Both the position numbers and the translations under genes were made by a program. From Acidobacteria bacterium AH-259-L09 (GTDB lineage Bacteria > Acidobacteriota > UBA6911 > RPQK01): a stretch of 5,459 nt of DNA. The notes beneath the pieces were generated by a model that saw only the letters and a program-made list of their open reading frames with translations, was not told the origin of the DNA and did no database searches. Shown here piece after piece: positions 1 through 4,900 of this stretch (its first letter is position 1; each line of letters opens with the position of its first letter). The stretch spans positions 1 to 5,459 of the forward strand of contig JALLOL010000174.1 in the NCBI GenBank assembly GCA_027717875.1, in the 5' to 3' direction.

Positions 1-11
1 AGCTCGTTGGT

Positions 12-539
12 TCAAGCTGTCTGTGTACCGGTGAGTTTCCGGACAGCCTCAAGAGCTGCATCGTAGTTGGGATGGTTGCTCACCTCCTTGACGTACTCCA
101 CATGCCGGAGGGTATTCTCTTCGTCGATCACAAAAATCGCGCGCGAGTTCAACCGCAGCTCCTTGATCAGGGTGCCATAGCTGGACCCAAACTTAGCATC
201 TCGATGGTCGGAGAGCATAACCAACTTTTCCACACCACTCGCGGCACACCAGCGACTCTGGGCAAAAGGAAGGTCCATGCTGACCGTGTAAATCTTCACA
301 TCAGGCAAACTGGCCGCCTCTTCATTAAAGCGCCGAGTCTGGGCATGGCAAACGGGCGTGTCAAGCGAAGGTACCACACTGAACACTCGAAGCCCACGAG
401 TATCGGCCAGAGTCACCGGCTTTAGGTCTTTCCCGACGACGACAAAATCAGGGGCCTTGTCACCAACTTTCAACTCAGGGCCAACCAGCGTAAAAGGCTG
501 GTCTTTAAGAGTAACCGCGTTCGGTCTTTCAACACTCAT
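12..539 (-). CDS. tpx: Thiol peroxidase (atypical 2-Cys peroxiredoxin, Tpx family)
   Basis: A 175-residue peroxiredoxin that reduces H2O2 and organic (especially alkyl/lipid) hydroperoxides, with thioredoxin as the usual reductant in this family. The N-terminal region carries the Tpx-type segment GDKAPDF (26-32). The peroxidatic cysteine is C64 in PSLDTPVC, with T61 three residues before it. The resolving cysteine is C98 in SRWCAASG. The 34-residue spacing matches the C61/C95 pair of E. coli Tpx, and R133 sits where the family has its active-site arginine. The length is normal and both ends are complete. The ATG start is supported by a very strong Shine-Dalgarno, AAAGGAGGAG at 546-555, six bases upstream. 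No signal peptide is visible, so it should be cytoplasmic. It is transcribed away from the neighbouring plus-strand genes and appears monocistronic here, although only 11 bases downstream are visible. Seen: motifs and spacing. Known: family chemistry. Identity is very secure. Confidence 0.97.
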   Translation of the reverse strand: MSVERPNAVTLKDQPFTLVGPELKVGDKAPDFVVVGKDLKPVTLADTRGLRVFSVVPSLDTPVCHAQTRRFNEEAASLPDVKIYTVSMDLPFAQSRWCAASGVEKLVMLSDHRDAKFGSSYGTLIKELRLNSRAIFVIDEENTLRHVEYVKEVSNHPNYDAALEAVRKLTGTQTA

Positions 540-611
540 CTTCGTCTCCTCCTTTACAAAACTAGGGCTATTTTAACCCAGCATGAAATCAGGGACTACC
601 GATTGTGAGGA

Positions 612-744
612 GCCAGAGGTCAGAAGCTAGAATTGAGAATCCAGAATCCAGAATCCACAAGAAAGCATTCAACCTGAAACCTGAAACCTGGAACCTGGAA
701 CTTTAAAAGCTCAAACCTTCAACTTAGAACTTTGGAACCTTCAG
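612..744. repeat. Degenerate 7-bp tandem array, CAGAATC-type passing into CTGRAAC-type
   Basis: The stretch divides into consecutive 7-base units in one unbroken phase. The first seven units (612-660) follow NYCAGAA, for example TCCAGAA twice in a row at 640-653. From about 668 the unit becomes TGAAACC/TGGAACC (675-702, four near-identical copies). After that the units decay through 703-744, where they keep only a loose AAC-rich resemblance. The unit type changes without a break in phase, which suggests that the two repeat types share an ancestor. The clear part is 612-702; the rest is weaker. The array is non-coding and lies between divergent genes. Confidence 0.85.
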
Positions 745-792
745 GATGCTCCAGCGTATCCAATTCCAGCACCGGCTCAACGGATATTTATG

Positions 793-825
793 GACAATAC
801 ATAGACATAATATAGACAATACATG
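793..825 (+). promoter_or_regulatory. Three contiguous 11-bp direct repeats, candidate operator
   Basis: Three head-to-tail copies begin at 793, 804 and 815: GACAATACATA, GACATAATATA and GACAATACATG. Copies 1 and 3 match at 10 of 11 bases; copy 2 matches copy 1 at 8 of 11. The 11-base period puts each copy about one helical turn apart on the same DNA face, as in iterated binding sites for regulators. The block is A+T-rich, lies about 50 bases before the start of the 874 gene, and contains -10-like sequences such as CATAAT and TAATAT. An operator or promoter role is inference; the repeat itself is plain. Confidence 0.45.
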
Positions 826-860
826 GGCACAGTGAGTTCGTCGACGTAAAATGGCGTCTA

Positions 861-868
861 AGGGAGGT
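861..868 (+). promoter_or_regulatory. Ribosome binding site deciding a TTG start
   Basis: AGGGAGGT ends five bases before TTG at 874 and is by far the best Shine-Dalgarno in the region. It is the main reason for choosing the rare TTG codon over the in-frame ATG at 997, which would remove 41 residues. A second TTG follows directly at 877. Confidence 0.65.
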
Positions 869-873
869 GCAGA

Positions 874-1335
874 TTGTTGGTAGAAGATGAAACTTTTTCC
901 CGAATCAGGCATCAAAGAGATAGGCGAAAAAGAAGAAAAGTGACTTCGTCAAGACTAATAGAAAAAGGGCCAGCTACATTCAATATAGAAAGAAAGATGA
1001 AAGCAACAGTTCTTGAAAGCGAAGGTCTGTATCCACAGACGAAAAAGCCGGATCCTTCTCTGCGAAATCTGGCCTTGGGTATTCTGCTTCAGGCCTTCCG
1101 CGATATAGTCTCCCCGAAAAAGGCTTCCAATAAAGAATGGAAAGTGTGGAGACAAGATGCCATCGAATGGTTTTACTCCACCGAAACCCACCCAGGAAGC
1201 TTGCTGTGGGTATGCGAAATCTTGGAAATGGACCCCAAGGAGCTTCGACAATGGCTGCGTGATTACAGGTGCAGCAACCGCGATCGCAGGAAGGAGATGG
1301 CCAAAAAGCTGATCCGGTTCCAGATCAGACACTGA
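874..1335 (+). CDS. Small basic protein of unknown function, possible helical DNA-binding domain
   Basis: A 153-residue protein that I do not recognise as a named family. Residues 1-40 are rich in Arg and Lys (for example RDRRKRRK at 15-22) and look disordered. Residues about 62-153 look like a compact helical domain. It contains LALGILLQAFRDI, WRQDAIEWFYS, then LLWVCEILEMDPKELRQWLRDY, and ends in a basic tail. The pattern of Trp, an acidic pair, a Ser/Thr loop and then a C-x2-L-x-M/L-D-P helix recalls short bacterial helix-turn-helix-like proteins in which an A-x2-W-x3-S segment precedes an IC-x2-LGLDP helix. That likeness is from memory and is inference. The TTG start rests on the ribosome binding site at 861-868. 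The direct repeats at 793-825 could be an autoregulatory operator. There is no membrane segment or signal peptide. The next gene on the same strand follows after 138 bases, so co-transcription is possible. The function is unknown. Confidence 0.7.
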   Translation: MLVEDETFSRIRHQRDRRKRRKVTSSRLIEKGPATFNIERKMKATVLESEGLYPQTKKPDPSLRNLALGILLQAFRDIVSPKKASNKEWKVWRQDAIEWFYSTETHPGSLLWVCEILEMDPKELRQWLRDYRCSNRDRRKEMAKKLIRFQIRH

Positions 1336-1353
1336 AGTGGGATCCAAAGGGTC

Positions 1354-1384
1354 ACTGCCGCCAAGGGAGGCTCCACGTGGCAGT
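1354..1384 (+). other. Inverted repeat around a GGGAGG motif
   Basis: ACTGCC at 1354-1359 pairs with GGCAGT at 1379-1384, and two further weak pairs follow inside. The loop carries GGGAGG (1365-1370), a Shine-Dalgarno-like sequence 13 bases before the alternative TTG start (1384) of the ABC gene. It could mask that site in mRNA or be a remnant stem. There is no T-run directly after it, so a classic terminator is unlikely. This is a weak structure and could be chance. Confidence 0.25.
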
Positions 1385-1422
1385 TGGCTGATCCAATTAA
1401 GATAAATTCCTTTTTTGACTTC

Positions 1423-1443
1423 CGGTCGCCGGTCGGCAGTCGA
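1423..1443. repeat. Short heptamer block, CGGTCGS-type
   Basis: Three adjacent 7-base units, CGGTCGC, CGGTCGG and CAGTCGA, lie just before the ATG of the ABC ATPase gene. The unit differs from the other arrays in the window but has the same period. It falls in the 90 bases between the possible TTG start (1384) and the ATG (1474), which argues that this stretch is spacer rather than coding. Confidence 0.5.
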
Positions 1444-1473
1444 TCGGCTTTGCTGTTTCTCCATTCAAAGTCA

Positions 1474-2373
1474 ATGCTCTTCAAGTTCTTTGTGGTAGTC
1501 ATCTTTTTAGGATATTTGACCCTTTTGGGTCTCATATTGGTGCGCCAGCTCTTCCATCCTCGCAAGAGCGAGCCTGTTCATAAGAAGTATTCTGAATTCG
1601 ATGACTTTCGGGGTGAGGTGGTGCTGGAACTGCAAGATGTGGAGAAGTCCTTTGATCATCCCGTCCTAAAAGGAATCAACCTCAAACTCAGCCGAGGTCA
1701 AACTTTAGGTGTTTTGGGGAAGAGCGGCAGCGGCAAGAGTGTTGCTCTGAAGCTGATTGCGGGACTTCTCAAACCCGACCGGGGTCATATTCTTTTTAAG
1801 GGAAAAGATATCACCACCATGAGCGAGCGAGAGCTGCTGGAGCTGCGCAAGCGAGTCTCTTACGTCTTCCAAGGAGGGGCTGTCTTTGATTTTCTAAACG
1901 TCAGAGAGAACATCGCCTATCCCCTTCGCGAGATGGGAATTAGCGACGAAGAAAGAATCCGAGAGCGAGTGGACTATTTACTAACCGCGGTGGAGATGGA
2001 GAATATGGGGGATCTACACAAAGATGAACTTAGCAGCGGATCTAACAAACAAGTCGCGATTGCTCGGGCCATCGCCAACAATCCAGAAATGATTCTCTAC
2101 GATGAGCCAACTACTGGTGTCGACCCCATCATCAAAAAATCACTGAGCCGATTGATTCGCAAGGTGAACAAACAGGAGCACTTGACCTCCATCGTGGTCA
2201 CCCACGACCTGAAGTGCACTGAGATCGTGGCTGATCGGATCATACTGCTCAAGGACGGAGGCATCCACTTTGAAGGCAACCAGGAAGAGTTCCACGCTTC
2301 CTCTGACCCTTATGTCCAGGCTTTTATCGCCGGCAAGCGGTTCGAAGAAGAAGAGCAACCGCTAAGCGCGTAG
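1474..2373 (+). CDS. MlaF/Ttg2A-like ABC transporter ATPase with N-terminal membrane helix
   Basis: A 299-residue ABC ATPase closest to the MlaF class, which powers phospholipid or other lipid movement through MlaE-type permeases with MCE proteins. Residues 1-27 form a strongly hydrophobic segment (FFVVVIFLGYLTLLGLILV), unusual because MlaF proteins are normally soluble subunits. The ATPase domain follows from about residue 49: Walker A GKSGSGKS (82-89), Q-loop Q133 in VFQGGAVFD, signature LSSGS (186-190), Walker B MILYDE (206-211), D-loop GVDP, and switch His H244. The C-terminal DPYVQAFIAGK resembles MlaF tails. The signature departs from the family's usual LSGGM. ATG 1474 lacks a clear ribosome binding site. 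An in-frame TTG at 1384 would add 30 residues, but its GGGAGG is 13 bases away and the added part crosses a heptamer block, so I prefer 1474. No mlaE or mlaD gene lies beside it. The ABC ATPase call is secure; the lipid-transport role is inferred. Confidence 0.9.
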   Translation: MLFKFFVVVIFLGYLTLLGLILVRQLFHPRKSEPVHKKYSEFDDFRGEVVLELQDVEKSFDHPVLKGINLKLSRGQTLGVLGKSGSGKSVALKLIAGLLKPDRGHILFKGKDITTMSERELLELRKRVSYVFQGGAVFDFLNVRENIAYPLREMGISDEERIRERVDYLLTAVEMENMGDLHKDELSSGSNKQVAIARAIANNPEMILYDEPTTGVDPIIKKSLSRLIRKVNKQEHLTSIVVTHDLKCTEIVADRIILLKDGGIHFEGNQEEFHASSDPYVQAFIAGKRFEEEEQPLSA

Positions 2374-2377
2374 GAGA

Positions 2378-2433
2378 CAGAATTCAGAATCCAGAATTCA
2401 GAAGCCAGAATCCAGAAGCCAGAATCCAGAATA
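2378..2433 (+). repeat. Eight tandem CAGAATY-type heptamers after the ABC ATPase stop codon
   Basis: Eight gap-free 7-base units start four bases after the stop codon. In order they are CAGAATT, CAGAATC, CAGAATT, CAGAAGC, CAGAATC, CAGAAGC, CAGAATC, CAGAATA. Only the last two bases vary. The array is complementary in orientation to the one at 2548-2652, so the two can pair across a loop of about 114 bases. The sequence between them (2434-2547) has no credible gene and no other recognised element. Confidence 0.95.
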
Positions 2434-2547
2434 TGAACACATAGGAGAAGATTGTTTGGTCGAAACATGAAGTTAAGTTAAGTTTTTTCCTCATCACCCC
2501 ATTCGACGCTGGGAACGGTTGGGACAGCTGATGAAATTCAAGTTAGT

Positions 2548-2652
2548 TATTCTGACTTTTGAATTCTGAATTCTGAATTCTGAATTCTGGATTCTGGCTC
2601 CTGGCTCCTGGCTTCTGAATTCTGGCTTCTGAATTCTGAATTCTAGTTCCTG
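2548..2652 (-). repeat. Fifteen tandem AATTCTG-type heptamers overlapping the 3' end of hisIE
   Basis: Fifteen units run in a single 7-base phase. They include four consecutive AATTCTG (2562-2589), then GATTCTG, GCTCCTG twice, GCTTCTG, and alternating AATTCTG/GCTTCTG up to 2638. The last units AATTCTA (2639-2645) and GTTCCTG (2646-2652) contain the hisIE stop codon and its last two sense codons. The second unit, ACTTTTG, is degenerate but in phase. Read on the minus strand these are CAGAATT-type units, the same type that follows the ABC ATPase gene, so each convergent gene is followed by the same repeat in its own sense direction. Confidence 0.95.
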
Positions 2653-3254
2653 CGGAGATGCCGACCTTTCAATTCCTCCATCATTTCGGACAGCGTTACT
2701 CCCCTTTGCGCCAAGAAGACCAGGAGGTGGTAAAGTAAATCGGCAGCCTCTTCGACGGATCGTGCTTTGTCTTGAGAAACCGTGAGTACAACCTCAATGG
2801 CCTCTTCGCCCACTTTTTTTGCAATCTGCGGTAATCCCTGGGCAAACAGTGAGGCGGTATAGGAGCCGTCGGGCATCTCCTTTTGTCGATTTTCAATTAG
2901 CCGTTCCAAATAACCCAGAAACTCCAGTGCAGTGAATTCATTATCTTCACCAAAACAGGAAAGCGTGCCACGATGACAGGTGGGCCCCTGAGGTTCCACT
3001 ACCACGATCAGGGCGTCGCCATCGCAATCCTTCCTAATCTCCTTCAGCCTCAGATAGTTTCCGGAGGTTTCACCTTTCGTCCAGAGAGCCTGCCGACTTC
3101 GACTCCAGAAAGTCACCAATCCACCCTTTAGTGTCTTCTCCAGAGCGGCCTGGTTCATGAAGCCGAGCATCAGCACTCGGCCTGTTTGTCCATCCTGAAC
3201 AATCGCCGGGATCAAACCGTTTGTTTTCTGCCAATCTAATTGGTTTATGTCCAT
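2643..3254 (-). CDS. hisIE: Bifunctional phosphoribosyl-AMP cyclohydrolase / phosphoribosyl-ATP pyrophosphatase
   Basis: A 203-residue cytoplasmic fusion catalysing steps 2 and 3 of histidine synthesis: the HisE part hydrolyses PR-ATP to PR-AMP and the HisI part opens the adenine ring. The HisI domain (about 1-102) shows FWSRSR, KGETSGN, the metal-binding DCDGD (76-80) and zinc-binding C93 and C100 with H94. The HisE domain (about 105-200) shows [11 protein letters not shown] (E140, E141, E144) and [12 protein letters not shown] (E158, E159, D162), its Mg-binding acidic motifs. The length is typical of HisIE. The start MDINQLDW fits family N-termini, but no Shine-Dalgarno precedes the ATG. 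It is the last gene of the visible his cluster, 179 bases after hisF, with repeats filling that gap. Its stop codon and final residues lie inside a heptamer array, so the native C-terminus may have been altered slightly there. Both active sites look intact. Confidence 0.97.
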   Translation of the reverse strand: MDINQLDWQKTNGLIPAIVQDGQTGRVLMLGFMNQAALEKTLKGGLVTFWSRSRQALWTKGETSGNYLRLKEIRKDCDGDALIVVVEPQGPTCHRGTLSCFGEDNEFTALEFLGYLERLIENRQKEMPDGSYTASLFAQGLPQIAKKVGEEAIEVVLTVSQDKARSVEEAADLLYHLLVFLAQRGVTLSEMMEELKGRHLRRN

Positions 3255-3282
3255 GATTAAGCCATTGAGTTCTGTTGAGCCA

Positions 3283-3352
3283 AGAGCTATGAGCTGAGGT
3301 TCCAGGTTTCAGGTTCCAAGTTTCAGGTTTCAGGTTTCAGGTTTCAAGATTT
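3283..3352 (+). repeat. Tandem AGGTTTC-type heptamers in the hisF-hisIE spacer, left arm
   Basis: Seven clear units run from 3297: AGGTTCC, AGGTTTC, AGGTTCC, AAGTTTC, then AGGTTTC three times, followed by a degenerate AAGATTT. Two weaker units (AGAGCTA, TGAGCTG) precede them in the same phase. This arm is the inverted counterpart of 3363-3397. GTTTCAAG (3341-3348) pairs perfectly with CTTGAAAC (3363-3370) across a 14-base loop, and pairing can extend outward for several more units with about one weak position per unit. Confidence 0.92.
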
Positions 3353-3362
3353 TCCGTGCACC

Positions 3363-3397
3363 CTTGAAACTTGGAACCTGGAACCTGGAACCTGGAA
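3363..3397 (+). repeat. Tandem CCTGGAA-type heptamers in the hisF-hisIE spacer, right arm
   Basis: Five units in phase: CTTGAAA, CTTGGAA, then CCTGGAA three times. It forms the right arm of a long imperfect hairpin with 3297-3348. In his mRNA (minus strand) the imperfect positions are A-C mismatches; in a plus-strand RNA they would be G-U wobbles. The unit is the same type as at 675-702 upstream of the 874 gene. Confidence 0.92.
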
Positions 3398-3400
3398 CGT

Positions 3401-3428
3401 GTCAGTTGTCAGCTGTCAGTTGTCAGCT
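3401..3428 (+). repeat. Four tandem GTCAGYT heptamers after hisF
   Basis: Four exact alternating units, GTCAGTT, GTCAGCT, GTCAGTT and GTCAGCT, form a third repeat type. The array begins five bases after the hisF stop codon, reading in the his direction, and is separated from the CCTGGAA block by three bases. Confidence 0.93.
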
Positions 3429-3433
3429 GATGG

Positions 3434-4189
3434 CTACCTCCTTACAACAACCCCGTTTCTGGCCAGATATTCCTTCACGTGTGCGATGGAATAGCGATCG
3501 TAGTGGAAAATACTGGCTGCCAGGACCGCGTCTGCACCGCCCGCCTCTAGACCTTCCAGAAGATGCTGCGGGCAGCCAGCTCCACCGGAAGCAATCAACG
3601 GTATTCGAGTGCTCCCGGACACCGTTTGTAAGAGTTCCAAATCGTATCCATTTTGGGTACCATCGCGGTCCATGGAGGTGAGAAGAATTTCGCCCGCCCC
3701 GAGCTCTTCTCCCAGACGAATCCATTTCAAGGCATCACGGTCGGTTTCGATGCGACCACCGTTGATGAAAACTCTCCAACCGTTGTTCGTGCGCTTGGCG
3801 TCGACAGCCAACACGATGCATTGAGATCCAAAGGCAAGTGCCGACTCACGCAGCAAGTCAGGATGCCTCACTGCCGCGCTATTAATCGACACTTTATCGG
3901 CTCCCGCTCGAAGCAGTTCCTGAACCTGCTCGATTGTGCTAATTCCCCCACCCACAGTAAAAGGGATAAAGATCGAATCGGCCACTCGCCTCACCCAATT
4001 CACAACTGTCTTGCGCTCTTCTACGGTGGCTGTGATGTCTAGAAAAACCAGTTCATCCGCCCCTTCCCGATAGTAGCGGTAGCCCAGCTCGACGGGATCC
4101 CCCGCGTCTTTCAGGTCAACGAAATGGATTCCCTTGACCACGCGTCCTCCTGCCACGTCTAAACAGGGAATGATTCGTTTAGCCAGCAT
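3434..4189 (-). CDS. hisF: Imidazole glycerol phosphate synthase, cyclase subunit
   Basis: A 251-residue (beta-alpha)8 barrel that uses ammonia from HisH to convert PRFAR to imidazole glycerol phosphate and AICAR. The catalytic aspartates are in place: D11 in IPCLDV and D130 in LAVDAKR. Phosphate-binding loops are FTVGGGIS (78-84) and ASGGAG (about 200-205), and SMDRDGT (172-178) is the usual active-site strand. The length is standard. The frame is open 22 codons further upstream, but homologues begin at [12 protein letters not shown], so ATG 4189 is chosen, with GGGAG ten bases upstream. This start overlaps the last 11 bases of hisA, which suggests translational coupling and balanced output. 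The partner HisH is encoded in the same cluster. The last codons and stop spell AAGGAGGTAG, so a strong Shine-Dalgarno-like sequence sits at the very end of the gene. The gene appears intact. Confidence 0.98.
   Translation of the reverse strand: MLAKRIIPCLDVAGGRVVKGIHFVDLKDAGDPVELGYRYYREGADELVFLDITATVEERKTVVNWVRRVADSIFIPFTVGGGISTIEQVQELLRAGADKVSINSAAVRHPDLLRESALAFGSQCIVLAVDAKRTNNGWRVFINGGRIETDRDALKWIRLGEELGAGEILLTSMDRDGTQNGYDLELLQTVSGSTRIPLIASGGAGCPQHLLEGLEAGGADAVLAASIFHYDRYSIAHVKEYLARNGVVVRR
3436..3443 (-). promoter_or_regulatory. Shine-Dalgarno-like AAGGAGGT at the hisF 3' end, stranded from hisIE
   Basis: AAGGAGGT, read on the minus strand, overlaps the last two codons and stop of hisF. 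It is placed as the ribosome binding site of a closely following gene would be, but no ATG, GTG or TTG follows at normal spacing (the sixth base onward reads ATC). hisIE, which lacks its own site, starts 181 bases on. It could be the old hisIE site cut off by repeat growth, or chance. Confidence 0.4.
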
Positions 4190-4898
4190 GAACCAGCTTC
4201 TCCCATGCGATTTGTCCCTCATACAGAGCACGTCCCACCACCACCCCTTTGACACCGATCTTTTCGAGTCTTGAAATGTGTTCCAGGCGGCTGATTCCTC
4301 CGGCCGCGATCAGCGTGAGCTCGCGGGTCAGTTGAGGCACCAACTCAATATAAGTTGAGTAGTTGGGCTGCTTGAGTGTGCCGTCGCGCTCAATGTCGGT
4401 GCAGATCACCTGAGCAATTCCCCATCTGCAAATTCGATCCAGTGCTTTCTTCAATTCAACACTGCTCTGCTCCATCCAGCCTTGGCTGTGAAGCTTTTTC
4501 CCTTTGAAATCAAGGCTAATAATGAACGCACTTGGACTCCACTTTTCCACCCAGCGTGTCACCCTCTCGGGTTCCCTCAAGACCACCGTCCCTAAAATCA
4601 GATATTGCGCACCCCAGTCAAGAAGCTCAGACACATCCTCGCTGCTTCGAATCCCTCCTCCTACCTGGACCGGGATGCCTACGGCGTCAATCACATCTCG
4701 AATCATTTGGCGATTGTGACCTGAACCTGAACGCGCTCCCTCAAGATCCACCACATGCAGCCGCTTAAAGCCGGCCGACTGGAACTCCCGCGCCTGCTCA
4801 ACCGGATCCTTTTCATATGTCATCTGTCTCTCGAAGTCCCCCTGATAAAGACGGACACATTTCCCGGCGACCAGATCGATGGCAGGAATCACCAACAC
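4179..4898 (-). CDS. hisA: Phosphoribosylformimino-AICAR ribotide isomerase (ProFAR isomerase)
   Basis: A 239-residue (beta-alpha)8 barrel catalysing the Amadori rearrangement of ProFAR to PRFAR, the step before HisHF, in the cytoplasm. The catalytic residues are D8 in IPAIDL and D130 in ISLDFKG. Phosphate loops are [12 protein letters not shown] (about 78-89) and AAGGIS (about 198-203), and TDIERDGT is the conserved strand-6 motif. The length matches the family. The start is GTG at 4898, preceded by GGAGGT with nine bases of spacing, and the frame begins with the family motif MLVIPAIDL. hisH ends only two bases upstream and hisF starts inside the hisA 3' end, so the three genes read as one tightly packed unit. 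PriA-type dual HisA/TrpF function is not indicated, although I cannot exclude it without alignment. Confidence 0.97.
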   Translation of the reverse strand: MLVIPAIDLVAGKCVRLYQGDFERQMTYEKDPVEQAREFQSAGFKRLHVVDLEGARSGSGHNRQMIRDVIDAVGIPVQVGGGIRSSEDVSELLDWGAQYLILGTVVLREPERVTRWVEKWSPSAFIISLDFKGKKLHSQGWMEQSSVELKKALDRICRWGIAQVICTDIERDGTLKQPNYSTYIELVPQLTRELTLIAAGGISRLEHISRLEKIGVKGVVVGRALYEGQIAWEKLVHAG

Positions 4899-4900
4899 GA

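Larger units (their letters stand above)
540..873. other. Divergent intergenic region between tpx and the small basic protein gene
   Basis: No credible gene lies in this 334-base gap. From left to right it holds the tpx ribosome binding site, a possible minus-strand -10 box TAAAAT (570-575) without a convincing -35 partner, a degenerate heptamer array (612-744), three 11-bp direct repeats (793-825), and the strong ribosome binding site of the plus-strand gene (861-868). It should contain promoters for both divergent transcripts, but I could not place either securely. Confidence 0.6.

Noticed and set aside
839..846. Palindrome CGTCGACG as an operator
   Set aside because: Eight bases is too short to stand out from chance, and there is no second copy near it.
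851..883. Eleven-codon upstream reading frame (ATG to TAG) overlapping the TTG start of the 874 gene
   Set aside because: It has no ribosome binding site of its own and simply covers the Shine-Dalgarno of the real gene. Overlap by chance is likely.
955..1464. 169-codon minus-strand open frame opposite the 874 gene
   Set aside because: No recognisable motifs and no ribosome binding site as good as that of the plus-strand gene. It also spans the spacer, so it is read as an antisense shadow.
2465..2490. T-run TTTTTT (2482-2487) as a Rho-independent terminator for the ABC gene
   Set aside because: The preceding AAGTTAAGTTAAG cannot form a stable G+C-rich stem, so the intrinsic terminator pattern is missing.
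2548..2652. CRISPR-like repeat array
   Set aside because: Units are 7 bases, directly adjacent with no unique spacers, and no cas genes are present. This is a simple tandem array.
612..3428. Insertion sequence or transposon remnants as the source of the repeats
   Set aside because: No transposase fragment, terminal inverted repeats or target-site duplications were visible around any array.
3364..3681. Plus-strand open frame across the hisF-hisIE spacer and the hisF 3' end
   Set aside because: It begins inside heptamer repeats and continues antisense to well-conserved hisF, with no protein-like features.
4190..4255. 22-codon N-terminal extension of HisF
   Set aside because: The family begins at [12 protein letters not shown], and the extension would only translate the hisA 3' end in another frame.
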